A stretch of 64,000 nt of DNA from an uncultured Emticicia sp. (GTDB taxonomy: Bacteria > Bacteroidota > Bacteroidia > Cytophagales > Spirosomataceae): positions 248,001-312,000 of the forward strand of contig NZ_CALCZQ010000031.1 in the NCBI RefSeq assembly GCF_937903345.1, in the 5' to 3' direction. Below are positions 16,995 to 25,719 of the stretch, piece after piece. The notes below the pieces were generated by a model. It was not told the DNA's origin and searched no databases. It saw only the letters and a program-made list of their open reading frames with translations. A program made the position numbers and the translations under genes. Each line of letters starts with the position of its first letter. The stretch's first letter is position 1.

Positions 16995-19967
16995 ATGATG
17001 AACCAACAATTGCAGCAATTGGCCAAAGAACTGGCTGGAGAACTTTACCTTGATGATGTCATGCGAACACTTTATGCCACCGACGCCTCGGCATATCGTG
17101 AAATGCCTTTAGCTGTAGCAATTCCGAAAGACGAGTCTGACATTCAGAAATTGATAGCGTTTGCTCACAAAAATAATAGTTCCATTATTCCTCGCACTGC
17201 TGGAACTTCCTTGGCTGGTCAAGTGGTAGGTAATGGTATTATTGTTGATGTTTCTCGAACATTTACCAAAATACTCGAACTAAATAAAGAAGAGCATTGG
17301 GTAAGGGTGCAACCCGGGGTTGTACGTGATGAACTGAATTTTTTCTTGAAACAAAATGATCTATTTTTCGGTCCAGAAACGTCAACGGCCAATCGTGCCA
17401 TGATGGGCGGAATGGTCGGAAATAATTCTTGTGGCTCAAATTCAATAGTTTACGGAAGTACCCGCAACCACTTGATGGAAGTAAAAGGTTTTTTGAGCGA
17501 CGGCTCTTTTGTTGAATTTACGTCTCTAAGACCCAAAGGAGAATATTCATTTGAGTCGAAATTAAAAATAGAAGGTTTAGAAGGAGATATTTATAGACAT
17601 ATTTATAAAGTTTTGAGCGATGAAGACAATCAGAACGAAATACGGAAGGAATTTCCTAAGATGAGTATCGAGCGTCGTAATACTGGCTATGCAATTGATG
17701 AACTTTTGGAAACCGAAGTATTTACTACGCAAGGCCAAAACGAAACCATCAAGACCCCGCCATTGTCTGGCGTTGCTTCGGGCGGTGCTTTCAACTTTTG
17801 TAAATTGATTGCAGGTTCAGAAGGAACGCTGATGTTTATTACTGAAATAAAACTTCACGTAAATCCATTACCGCCAAAAATACAAGGTTTGGTGTGTGTG
17901 CATGTACATACGGTGGACGAATCGCTTCGAGCAAACCTCATTGCTCTCAAATATCAACCGACAGCCGTAGAATTAATCGACCATTATATTTTAGAATGTA
18001 CGAAAGAAAACAAAGAGCAAAGCCAAAATCGTTTCTTTGTGCAAGGTGACCCTGGGGCAATTTTAGTAGTAGAGCTTTCAAATGATGATATTGATGAGGT
18101 AAAATCTCGTGCTACCGAAATGGAAGCAGAAATGCGTGCTGCAGGATTAGGCTATCATTTTCCGATTCTTTTTGGCGAAGACACTAAAAAGATTTGGACA
18201 CTTCGCAAAGCTGGTTTGGGGCTTCTTTCAAACCTCCCAGGTGATGAAAAAGCAGTAGCGGTTATTGAAGATACTGCCGTTGACGTAAACGATTTACCAG
18301 ATTTTATTAGAGAATTTAATGAAATCTTAACTGCAAACAATATGTCGTCAGTGCATTATGCCCACGCTGGTTCGGGCGAGATTCACCTTCGACCAATCAT
18401 TAATCTAAAAACTGTCGAAGGCCACCGTCAGTTCAGATTGATAGCCGAAGAGATTTCGACTTTAGTAAAAAAATATAAAGGTTCGCTGTCGGGTGAGCAT
18501 GGTGATGGCCGTTTGCGTGGTGAATTTATTCGTCAACAAATTGGTGAAAAAAACTACGCTTTAATCAAAGATTTGAAAAAGGTTTGGGATGAACAAAATA
18601 TTTTCAACCCAAATAAAATCGTTGACACGCCTCCGATGGATAAATTCCTTCGCTACGAGGCTGACCATAAAGTGCCAGCATTTGAAACTGTATTCAGATT
18701 CAATAATCAAAACATCCTTCAGCACGCTGAGCAATGCAATGGTTCGGGCGACTGTCGCAAAACTGAATTAAGCGGCGGAACGATGTGTCCGAGTTATATG
18801 GCCACTCGCAACGAAAAAGATACTACGAGGGCAAGAGCCAATATTTTGCGTGAAGTGTTGACAAACTCAGAAAAACTTGACCGTTTTGATAGTAAAGAGG
18901 TAAAGGAAGTGATGGATTTGTGCCTTTTATGTAAAGGTTGTAAGTCAGAATGCCCGTCGAATGTGGATGTTGCGAAGTTGAAAATGGAGTTTTTGCAGCA
19001 TTATCAAGAGAAAAATGGTATTCCGATGAGGTCTTGGCTAATTGGCAACTATTCAAAAATGAGCAATATTGCATCTTATATGCCATGGGTGTATAATTTG
19101 ATATTGGGAAATGAACCTTTGCGTAAAATTGCCAATCGTATAATTGGCTTTCATCCCGAACGAACAATGCCACTTTTGAGTAACATTCCCCTCAAGAAAT
19201 GGTACAAAAAATCGAAGAAAACTGTTTCCCAAACAACAAAAAAAGTATATTTATTCTGTGATGAATTTACGAATTTTAATGATGTAGAAATCGGTAAAAA
19301 AGCATTTGATTTATTGCAAAAGCTTGGTTATGAAGTGATTATTCCAAATCATGTTGATTCGGGACGAGCATATTTATCGAAAGGATTGTTGAAGGATGCC
19401 CAAAAATTAGCCAATCGAAACGTGGCGTTATTGAAAGATGTTGTGACAGAGGAAAGGCCACTAATCGGCATCGAACCTTCTGCAATTTTGACTTTCAGAG
19501 ATGAATACCCCGATTTAGTTGAAGCAAATTTAGCCGAATCGGCAAAAAATCTCGCCAAAAATGCGTTAATGATTGACGAATTTATTGCCCGTGAAATTGA
19601 CGCAAAACGCATCACTCCAGAAAGCTTTACAAGCGAAAAACGCCTTATCAAGCTACATGGACATTGCCAACAAAAAGCAGTAGCCTCGCTTACCCCAACC
19701 AAAAAGATACTCTCTTTACCAAAAAACTATGAAGTACATCTCATACCATCAGGATGCTGCGGAATGGCGGGGTCGTTTGGTTACGAAAAAGAGCATTATG
19801 ATTTATCAATGAAAATCGGTGAATTAGTGCTTTTCCCGACGGTCAGAAAACAACTCAAAGAAGTGATTATTGCTGCCCCAGGCACAAGTTGTCGCCACCA
19901 AATCCATGACGGAACTGGCCGAAAAGCTTTACATCCAGTTGAAATTCTGTGGCAAGCATTGATCTGA
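16995..19967 (+). CDS. FAD-linked oxidase/Fe-S dehydrogenase, YdiJ-like (probable D-2-hydroxyacid dehydrogenase)
   Basis: A 990-residue fusion of a GlcD-type flavoprotein and a GlpC-type iron-sulphur electron-transfer module. The FAD-binding type 4 domain is N-terminal (PRTAGTSLAGQ near residue 66; GGMVGNNSCGSNS near 135), followed by the FAD-oxidase C-terminal domain (SGEHGDGRLRGEFI near 502). Cysteine clusters for Fe-S centres follow (CNGSGDCRK near 580; CLLCKGCKSECP near 641) and a CCG-type domain at the end (HGHCQQKAV near 888; PSGCCGMAGSFG near 917). E. coli YdiJ has this architecture and about this length and has been linked to D-2-hydroxyglutarate oxidation; D-lactate is an alternative. 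It is monocistronic, with its own promoter and a strong terminator. Confidence 0.9.
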   Translation: MMNQQLQQLAKELAGELYLDDVMRTLYATDASAYREMPLAVAIPKDESDIQKLIAFAHKNNSSIIPRTAGTSLAGQVVGNGIIVDVSRTFTKILELNKEEHWVRVQPGVVRDELNFFLKQNDLFFGPETSTANRAMMGGMVGNNSCGSNSIVYGSTRNHLMEVKGFLSDGSFVEFTSLRPKGEYSFESKLKIEGLEGDIYRHIYKVLSDEDNQNEIRKEFPKMSIERRNTGYAIDELLETEVFTTQGQNETIKTPPLSGVASGGAFNFCKLIAGSEGTLMFITEIKLHVNPLPPKIQGLVCVHVHTVDESLRANLIALKYQPTAVELIDHYILECTKENKEQSQNRFFVQGDPGAILVVELSNDDIDEVKSRATEMEAEMRAAGLGYHFPILFGEDTKKIWTLRKAGLGLLSNLPGDEKAVAVIEDTAVDVNDLPDFIREFNEILTANNMSSVHYAHAGSGEIHLRPIINLKTVEGHRQFRLIAEEISTLVKKYKGSLSGEHGDGRLRGEFIRQQIGEKNYALIKDLKKVWDEQNIFNPNKIVDTPPMDKFLRYEADHKVPAFETVFRFNNQNILQHAEQCNGSGDCRKTELSGGTMCPSYMATRNEKDTTRARANILREVLTNSEKLDRFDSKEVKEVMDLCLLCKGCKSECPSNVDVAKLKMEFLQHYQEKNGIPMRSWLIGNYSKMSNIASYMPWVYNLILGNEPLRKIANRIIGFHPERTMPLLSNIPLKKWYKKSKKTVSQTTKKVYLFCDEFTNFNDVEIGKKAFDLLQKLGYEVIIPNHVDSGRAYLSKGLLKDAQKLANRNVALLKDVVTEERPLIGIEPSAILTFRDEYPDLVEANLAESAKNLAKNALMIDEFIAREIDAKRITPESFTSEKRLIKLHGHCQQKAVASLTPTKKILSLPKNYEVHLIPSGCCGMAGSFGYEKEHYDLSMKIGELVLFPTVRKQLKEVIIAAPGTSCRHQIHDGTGRKALHPVEILWQALI

Positions 19968-19987
19968 TTAATAGATTTTTATTGCAC

Positions 19988-20030
19988 TTGTCGATGTCTT
20001 TTGAGAAAAAAGACATCGACAATTTTGTTT
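19988..20030 (+). terminator. Strong Rho-independent terminator
   Basis: Arms 19988-20002 (TTGTCGATGTCTTTT) and 20008-20022 are perfect reverse complements with a 5-base loop, followed by TTTTGTTTT, 20 bases after the dehydrogenase stop. The rest of the gap to 20257 is AT-rich and shows only a weak -7-like TATAGTTG at 20203-20210. Confidence 0.9.
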
Positions 20031-20257
20031 TATAGTGTTAGTTTTTATAAATTTTTTACGTTTTTATTAAGTAAATATAGCTTTTGTAAATATATATTAA
20101 TGATTTTGTTTAAAATTGTCAGAGTATTTAGCTAAAAATCACAATAGAAGTAAATCTGAGCCACCAAAGTACATTCAGTAGGTAGTTTACAGAAACAATA
20201 TATAGTTGCAAGGTGTTTCATTCTTACTTATTCTTAAGTACCACTAAAAAAGTAAAA

Positions 20258-21349
20258 ATGAGTAACCGAAATTTATTGAGTTTAGAATTGACAACGTCTG
20301 TGGACGACGAACGACCTGTGTATTTATCAGGTAATTTTTGCGAATGGAATCCCGACGTATCAGGTTTTGAAATGAAGCGTGTGAGCGAGGGAAAATACAA
20401 ATTTACATTCACCCCCGAAATAGTACTTCCCGATAAAATAGAGTACAAATATACCCGTGGTGGATGGGATTTTGTGGAATTAGATTCTTACGGAAATACA
20501 TCAAACAATCGAATAATTGATAAATTGGCAGGAAATTATACCGACTTTGTGCCTTACTGGCGACAAGATGGTTCTACCGCATTTGTCAAAAAATTGATGC
20601 CAAAAGTGCAGGTAGTTGCCGAAAAATTCGAGATACCACAATTGGGTAAAACACGGAAAATTTATATTCTTCTTCCACACGATTACGAAAAAAATCTGGA
20701 TAAGCATTACCCTGTATTGTACATGCAAGATGCCCAAAACCTTTTTGGCAAAGGCTCAAGCTACGGCAACTGGGAAATTGATAAACGCCTTTCGCTATTG
20801 GCTAAAAAAGAGTTGGGCGATGTAATTATAGTTGCCATCGAACATGGCGAAGTAGACCGTTTCAATGAATATTCACCTTATTCAGTCGAGAATAAAGGGA
20901 AAGGTTTGGGTATGAAATATGCCAATTTTATTGTGCGTAAGTTAAAACCATTTATCGATGCAAATTATCGAACAAAAACCGAACGACAATTTACCGGAAT
21001 CGGCGGAAGTTCAATGGGCGGTTTGATAAGCATTTATGCTGGTCTGATGTATCCCGAAGCTATCGGTCGATTGATGGTGCTTTCGCCAGCTTTGTGGGTT
21101 TCGCCTAAAATTTACTTCGATACCATTGAGTTTTTCAATCCAATGGATACAAAAATTTATCTGTATGGAGGTGGAAAAGAAAGTGCAGCGATGATTCCGA
21201 ATGTAAAGAAAATGAAAGAAACCATAGAAAGCCAAGGTTGGGATGCTGAAAAAATTCAAATCAAACTATCGACCGACCCCAAAGGCGAGCATAACGAAAA
21301 ACGCTGGGGACAAGAATTCCCGAAAGCCATTGAATGGTTGTTTTACTGA
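20258..21349 (+). CDS. Esterase (Fes/EsterD-type alpha/beta hydrolase) with N-terminal CBM48-like domain
   Basis: A 363-residue, probably cytosolic hydrolase; no signal peptide is seen. The start is set at the ATG 20258 (MSNRNLLSLELTTSV), since the longer frame begins at GTG with an unlikely N-terminus. Residues about 5-85 resemble a glycan-binding AMPK/CBM48-type beta-sandwich (VYLSGNFCEWNP, IEYKYTRGGWDFVE). The catalytic domain has the esterase pattern YKYPVLYMQDAQNLF-like block, nucleophile elbow GGSSMGG and a late His in GEHNEKRW. This combination occurs in Bacteroidota enzymes annotated as putative esterases related to enterochelin esterase. Substrate unknown. A small GC-rich palindrome (CCCTCCGCAACGCGAGGG) lies between it and the next gene. 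Confidence 0.8.
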   Translation: MSNRNLLSLELTTSVDDERPVYLSGNFCEWNPDVSGFEMKRVSEGKYKFTFTPEIVLPDKIEYKYTRGGWDFVELDSYGNTSNNRIIDKLAGNYTDFVPYWRQDGSTAFVKKLMPKVQVVAEKFEIPQLGKTRKIYILLPHDYEKNLDKHYPVLYMQDAQNLFGKGSSYGNWEIDKRLSLLAKKELGDVIIVAIEHGEVDRFNEYSPYSVENKGKGLGMKYANFIVRKLKPFIDANYRTKTERQFTGIGGSSMGGLISIYAGLMYPEAIGRLMVLSPALWVSPKIYFDTIEFFNPMDTKIYLYGGGKESAAMIPNVKKMKETIESQGWDAEKIQIKLSTDPKGEHNEKRWGQEFPKAIEWLFY

Positions 21350-21404
21350 TGAGCCCAAAAAACCACTTCACCCTCCGCAACGCGAGGGTTAACATAAATC
21401 AAAT

Positions 21405-22919
21405 ATGAAAATCAACATAACAACCAATAACACAGCTGCCAAAACCATCATCTTTCCGTTAGTAGATAATGAAAAATTGGCTGAAAACCTTTCAAAAATT
21501 GCAAAGCATGTAGGTCTTAGTGCCGAAATTTTGCAACAAGATTTTAAGGCAGGTTCAAAAGAAACTTTGGCTTTGTACGGTGCAATCGAAGGGCTAGATA
21601 AGGTATATCTTTTGGGTTTAGGAAAAGCTCCAAAAGAGATTGATTTTGTAAATATTTTTCGTTCATTTTTCTATAATTCAAAGAAAAAACTACCTAAAAA
21701 TATTGGCTTGAAGCTTAAATTAGTTGGTTTAGAAACTTACACCGAGCAAATTATTAATGGAATTTGTTTAGCCGAATATGAAGTTGGTGCGTATAAAACT
21801 GATAAAAAAAGTATTGCTGAATTTTTTACTGAAGATGCTGTTTTAGAAATTCAAGTAGCCGAAAATTACTTTGAAAGTGCAGGAAAATCAGCAGAAATCG
21901 GACACGCTATTGCTGAAACTCAAACCCGAATCATGGCCTTGGTTGACGCACCCGCTAATTATAAATATCCACAAAAACTAGCTGAATTTGCCATAGAATC
22001 AGGCAAAAAATATGGTTTTGAAGTAAAAGTTTACGACGAAAAACAATGCCTCGAACTTGGTCTTCACGCACTTTTGGCAGTTGGCAGAGGTAGCACCGAA
22101 AACCCTGCTCGATTTATTGTGATGGAATACCCCTCGGCTACGTTCGGGGAACGCTCTTCGGATTTACCGTCCCCTGAGCGAAGCCGAAGGGTAGGTTTAG
22201 TCGGTAAAGGCGTAACTTTTGATACTGGCGGAATTTCAATCAAAGGTTCGACAAGTATGAGTTATATGAAGTATGATATGGGTGGGGCAGGAGCAGTTTT
22301 AGGAGCAATGGAATTAGCTGCAAAACTAAAGTTTCCAGTGCATTTGATTGGCGTTATTCCTACAACTGAAAACTGCGTTGATGGAAATGCTCTAAAACCA
22401 AGTGAGGTCATTTCTTCGTATTCGGGAAAAAGCATCGAAGTCATTGATACTGATGCTGAAGGCCGATTGGTTTTAGCTGATGGATTGGCATATCTCAAGA
22501 AAAATTTCGAGCCAGACATAATAATAGATTTGGCAACGCTCACAGGAAATTGTATTGCCGCACTGGGTTATGCTGCTGCGGGTTTGTTTTCGAATAATGA
22601 CGAATTAGCTAATCAATTACTAGAAATCGGACAAGAAACTGGCGAAAAACTATGGCGTTTACCACTTTGGGACGATTATAAAAATATGATGAACTCAGAC
22701 GTAGCTGATATCAAAAATCTTTCATCAGCACCCGTTGCAGGGGCAATTACTGCCGCAAAATTTTTAGAGTTTTTTATAGATGGCCACACAAACTGGGCTC
22801 ATCTTGATATTGCAGGCTTGGCATTTGGTGATTCAGAATTTGCCAAAATGAAATCGGCAACCGCCTACGGGGTAAATTTATTGACTGCTTTTTTGCGAAA
22901 AAACTACATGAATAATTGA
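21405..22919 (+). CDS. Leucyl aminopeptidase family protein (M17) with an in-frame repeat insertion
   Basis: A 504-residue cytosolic zinc/manganese aminopeptidase that releases N-terminal residues from peptides. The C-terminal catalytic domain is intact: VGKGVTFDTGGISIK, MKYDMGGAGAVLG, DTDAEGRLVLADGL (metal ligands Asp/Glu and the Arg) and the LATLTGNCIAALG block. The N-terminal macro-like domain is divergent as usual. Between VMEYP and GLVGKGV about 20 extra residues (SATFGERSSDLPSPERSRRV) are present, encoded by a palindromic repeat at 22130-22192. The reading frame is kept, and the loop lies just before the metal-binding strand, so activity may be retained. Neighbours do not indicate a specific pathway. 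Confidence 0.9.
   Translation: MKINITTNNTAAKTIIFPLVDNEKLAENLSKIAKHVGLSAEILQQDFKAGSKETLALYGAIEGLDKVYLLGLGKAPKEIDFVNIFRSFFYNSKKKLPKNIGLKLKLVGLETYTEQIINGICLAEYEVGAYKTDKKSIAEFFTEDAVLEIQVAENYFESAGKSAEIGHAIAETQTRIMALVDAPANYKYPQKLAEFAIESGKKYGFEVKVYDEKQCLELGLHALLAVGRGSTENPARFIVMEYPSATFGERSSDLPSPERSRRVGLVGKGVTFDTGGISIKGSTSMSYMKYDMGGAGAVLGAMELAAKLKFPVHLIGVIPTTENCVDGNALKPSEVISSYSGKSIEVIDTDAEGRLVLADGLAYLKKNFEPDIIIDLATLTGNCIAALGYAAAGLFSNNDELANQLLEIGQETGEKLWRLPLWDDYKNMMNSDVADIKNLSSAPVAGAITAAKFLEFFIDGHTNWAHLDIAGLAFGDSEFAKMKSATAYGVNLLTAFLRKNYMNN
22130..22192 (+). repeat. REP-like palindromic repeat inserted in frame within the M17 gene
   Basis: Two GC-rich palindromic arms, CCCCTCGGCTACGTTCGGGG-like (22130-22149) and CCCCTGAGCGAAGCCGAAGG (22171-22190), lie inverted relative to each other around GAACGCTCTTCGGATTTACCGT. 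The second arm is the classic CCCTTCGGCTTCGCTCAGGG-type REP sequence. Composition differs sharply from the flanking AT-rich gene, and the insert is a multiple of three. Confidence 0.75.
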
Positions 22920-22959
22920 TGTGAGAGATAAAATGAGAAGGCAAATTGTCTATTTAAAT

Positions 22960-23280
22960 TTATCTTTTTACATAATAATCCAATATGGTTTTTCTAAAAT
23001 AAAATTCATATTTTGATTGAATTATATTTGATTTTGCTTTTTCGAGATCGATGCGAAAAGTATTTAATTCAATTGCATGAAGTAAGCCTTCTAAATAGCG
23101 GTCTTTGGCAGAATCGTAGGCAATTTGTTGTGCCGAAACCTGTTTTTGGGCAGCCTTTAGCTTTTCTTGGGCTATTTTGGCAGCCAAATATGCTTGGCAT
23201 ACTCGCCATTTAAAATCCGAAGCATAATGTAGCTTGTGTCGGTTATAAACCGACCCTTTGTTTGTCTTTGTTCTTGCCAT
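22960..23280 (-). pseudogene. Remnant of a TolC-family outer-membrane efflux protein (C-terminal end)
   Basis: A 106-codon frame whose residues 24-106 read like the last helices of a TolC-family protein (AQKQVSAQQIAYDSAKDRYLEG, LNTFRIDLEKAKSNIIQSKYEF, KTILDYYVKR). A complete TolC is about 430-480 residues with a signal peptide; both are missing. The first 23 residues (MARTKTNKGSVYNRHKLHY) do not fit the family and appear to be chance sequence joined at the break. A 7-bp palindrome (GTCGGTT/AACCGAC, 23238-23254) sits close to the break. No RND pump or membrane-fusion gene is nearby, so this is read as a degraded leftover at the edge of an accessory island. Confidence 0.7.
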
Positions 23281-23309
23281 TTGTTTACATAATTTTGTGT
23301 AAACCTATT

Positions 23310-23711
23310 TCAGGACAAGACTGTTTCAATTCTTTGAGAATTTGAAATGATTTTTGTAATAGGGGTAAGTTTAGATGCCTCTAATAAAAAAGATTTATCG
23401 TCTTCATTTAATTTATTTTCAAAAGTTATACTTCTTTCAAACAAAAAGTTGTCATTATCGACTTTAATAATTTTAATTTTCACAATTATTTCTCCAACAG
23501 CAATATTATGTTTTTCTGCCTGTGTACGAAGAAACATTGCTGTACAACTTGCAAGGCTGACATTTAATAAATCGAAGGGACTTGGACCTAAATCCGTCCC
23601 ATGGAATGTGATAGGCTCATCAGCGATGATAGTGAATTGTCGAACATTAGAAACTGTATAGTATTCGTCAGAATTTGAGGATTTTACTAAACTCAAATGA
23701 GGTTTAATCAT
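23310..23711 (-). CDS. OsmC-like protein lacking the second redox cysteine
   Basis: A 133-residue OsmC/YhfA-type protein, normally a small dimeric thiol peroxidase or hydroperoxide-responsive protein. The family core is visible: GTDLGPSPFDLLNVSLASCTAMFLRTQAEKH-type region with the first Cys (in SLASCTAM) near residue 57, and the final helix KSFLLEASKLTPITKII. In active OsmC/Ohr proteins the second Cys occurs in a CPVHK-like motif; here it reads TPITK, so both the resolving Cys and the His are replaced. Peroxidase activity by the usual two-Cys mechanism is therefore unlikely. It sits in an accessory island with oxidative or electrophile-stress-type genes (DJ-1 pair). Confidence 0.8.
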   Translation of the reverse strand: MIKPHLSLVKSSNSDEYYTVSNVRQFTIIADEPITFHGTDLGPSPFDLLNVSLASCTAMFLRTQAEKHNIAVGEIIVKIKIIKVDNDNFLFERSITFENKLNEDDKSFLLEASKLTPITKIISNSQRIETVLS

Positions 23712-23980
23712 AATTTAATGAATTAGTACTAGATTAATACTATTTGAAATAGGCAGTTGATTAGGTAAAAACTATTGAATATTTTTAATGTTTTCATGGA
23801 TATTGTTATTTTGTTTTATTTCCATACACTCTAAACTTAAATTCAATTCTTACTGCTATTTCTTTGAGTAAATAATCTTGTGATGAATGAAAACTAAAAG
23901 TTGAAATTGCTTCTTATTTTTGTTTATTACTTGCGTTTAGTATTTTGAGTTAGTCTTTTTAAATTTATCCAGTTTAATAT

Positions 23981-24400
23981 TTAGATTGCTTTTTTCTTAT
24001 TTGTTGAAACTTGGTTTAATTTTATGCCTATGCCAATTCCTAATTTCCACTTACCATCCGAAACGGCAGTTTTACTATTGTAATAAATTGGAACTTGTAG
24101 AGCCAAGTTTTTATAACTGTAAGTAATGCCTATTCCAAGACTGGGCGTGATAAATGAGTTCTTAGTGTTTCCATTATCTTCCTTAAACCGAAGTGATGGC
24201 AGTACACCAATCATTAGCTCTGATGACCGGCCTTGTAATTTAATACCAGGGCCTGTAAAATTCAAGAAACCTCCATTATCTACGTATCCACCAAAAATTG
24301 TTCCATTGGCTATCAATGTACTTAATTTAGCCTTTTGTGAGAATGCAAAATTGCTATTCATAAAAAGTCCTATAAAGCTGACAATTAATATAAATTTCAT
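23981..24400 (-). CDS. Small outer-membrane beta-barrel-like protein, hypothetical
   Basis: A 139-residue exported protein with signal MKFILIVSFIGLFMNSNFAFSQ and alternating beta-strand pattern (GGYVDNGGFLNFTGPGIKL, ELMIGVLPSLRF, SFITPSLGIGITYSYKNLAL, GKWKLGIGIGIKL). Related short proteins with the phrases YVDNGGFLNFTGP and GKWKLGIG occur in Bacteroidota and are usually left unnamed. The C-terminus continues past the expected last strand into NQVSTNKKKAI, which may be a small readthrough or frameshifted tail. No function is known. It is encoded just after the broken metallo-hydrolase gene on the same strand. The gap 23712-23980 shows no recognisable feature. Confidence 0.6.
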   Translation of the reverse strand: MKFILIVSFIGLFMNSNFAFSQKAKLSTLIANGTIFGGYVDNGGFLNFTGPGIKLQGRSSELMIGVLPSLRFKEDNGNTKNSFITPSLGIGITYSYKNLALQVPIYYNSKTAVSDGKWKLGIGIGIKLNQVSTNKKKAI

Positions 24401-24499
24401 ATCGTTTTGAAAAAAGTTGTTAAATTTTCGAGATTTAATTGATTGATAATTAGCAATTTGCGAAAAATAAAGCGTTGATTAAACCCGTTAATTACTTCT

Positions 24500-25504
24500 T
24501 CATTTCCATTTAAAAGGTATTTCGTTCCAATCATAGCCTTTTCCGTTCTTTGATATTCTTCCAAATCCTGGAAAATTGGTATGACTTCCAGCAACTAAAA
24601 TATTGTCTTTTGCTACTTTGTCAAGAATTCTTTTTCTAGATGCCACCACAGATTTCGGATCCACATCTGCTTTTGATGTCAAATCTGGATTGGATAAATG
24701 TAACCAAGGATGCACGAATGTATCAGCAAGATAAACAAATCCATTTCCTTCAATGGCAAAGTGACCAGGGGTGTGGCCAGGTGCTGCAATCATATTTAAA
24801 CCGGGTGCTACTTCTTGACCATCTTTTTTAACAGTAAAATCTTTTTTCATATTTTTGATTACTGTTTTTGCACTTGAAATAAAGAAGTCTTTAGTGCCTT
24901 GATCGGTATGTACATTTGATAAGTTAGGCGTACCATTATTCCAAAAGTTATACTCATCTTCTGATAGAATAATTTCTGCATTTGGAAAAATCGTATTTCC
25001 TTTTTGGTCAAACAAATAACCGAAATGATCAAAATGTAAATGGGTCAATACTATTCTTTTTACCTCATCTGTGGTATAGCCTGCTTTTGTAAAATTTTCT
25101 AAAAAATTTCCAACGGTATCGTATATACCCTTGCTGGTACCTACATCAACGAGGGTCAAACCATGCGTATCTTTGATTGCCAAGGCATTTACTTGTACTG
25201 CTATGGTATCCGTCGCAAAACCATTTTTCAACTGTATTTTTTTTAAGTCTGCTTCTTTAGGCTCTTATGCAAAAAAACCATCAGGAAAATATAGTCCACC
25301 ATCACTAATTATGGTGAGTTCTTTGTCTCCAACCTTAGTTTTATAAAAACCATCACCTTGTTTGTATTCCGCTGTTCTTTCTTTCTCAATGTTTGAGCTA
25401 TTTTTAAAAAAAGGTAAGATTTCGCTGGGGGATAAAATGGCAAGTCCTGCAAGACTTCTTGTGTTAGACAAGAATGATCTTCTATTTATTTCATTATTTG
25501 GCAT
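24500..25504 (-). pseudogene. Exported MBL-fold metallo-hydrolase interrupted by one stop codon
   Basis: One reading frame encodes a complete MBL-fold hydrolase except for a TAA at 25265-25267. The N-terminal part (ATG 25504, MPNNEINRRSFLSNTRSLAG) carries a Tat-like signal; it ends VGDKELTIISDGGLYFPDGFFA, then the stop, then EPKEADLKKIQLKNGFATDT in the same frame. The zinc motif HLHFDHFGY, the second site AAPGHTPGHFAI and LADTFVHP are intact. The family includes lactonase-like enzymes that hydrolyse acyl-homoserine lactones and other esters. The rest of the gene shows no further damage, so this is either a very recent nonsense mutation, a sequencing error, or programmed readthrough. Without readthrough only a non-catalytic 79-residue fragment is exported. 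Confidence 0.8.
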
Positions 25505-25677
25505 GTTGATTGTTTTTTTATATTTTTCGAGCGGCACTTTTTATAGTAAATATATTCATGCTTCCGTATTGCTTACAAGTGAAAGCTCTCTATCCATGAA
25601 ATCTCTAACTCAGGCTGGATTTATATATTTCCTTATGTTTTTTAAACATAAGATTTTGACACTGAAAATGCGATGAT

Positions 25678-25717
25678 TAAAAAAGTAGGGTGAGATTTCT
25701 TCTCACCCCTAACTTTT
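25678..25717 (-). terminator. Rho-independent terminator after the first DJ-1/PfpI gene
   Basis: On the minus strand AAAAGTTAGGGGTGAGA pairs with TCTCACCCTACTTTTTT across a 5-base loop, with the T-run running on. It lies three bases past the stop at 25720. Confidence 0.8.
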
Positions 25718-25719
25718 AA

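Noticed and set aside
24397..24594. A 65-residue minus-strand reading frame
   Set aside because: It overlaps the end of the MBL gene in another frame and shows no protein-like pattern of its own.
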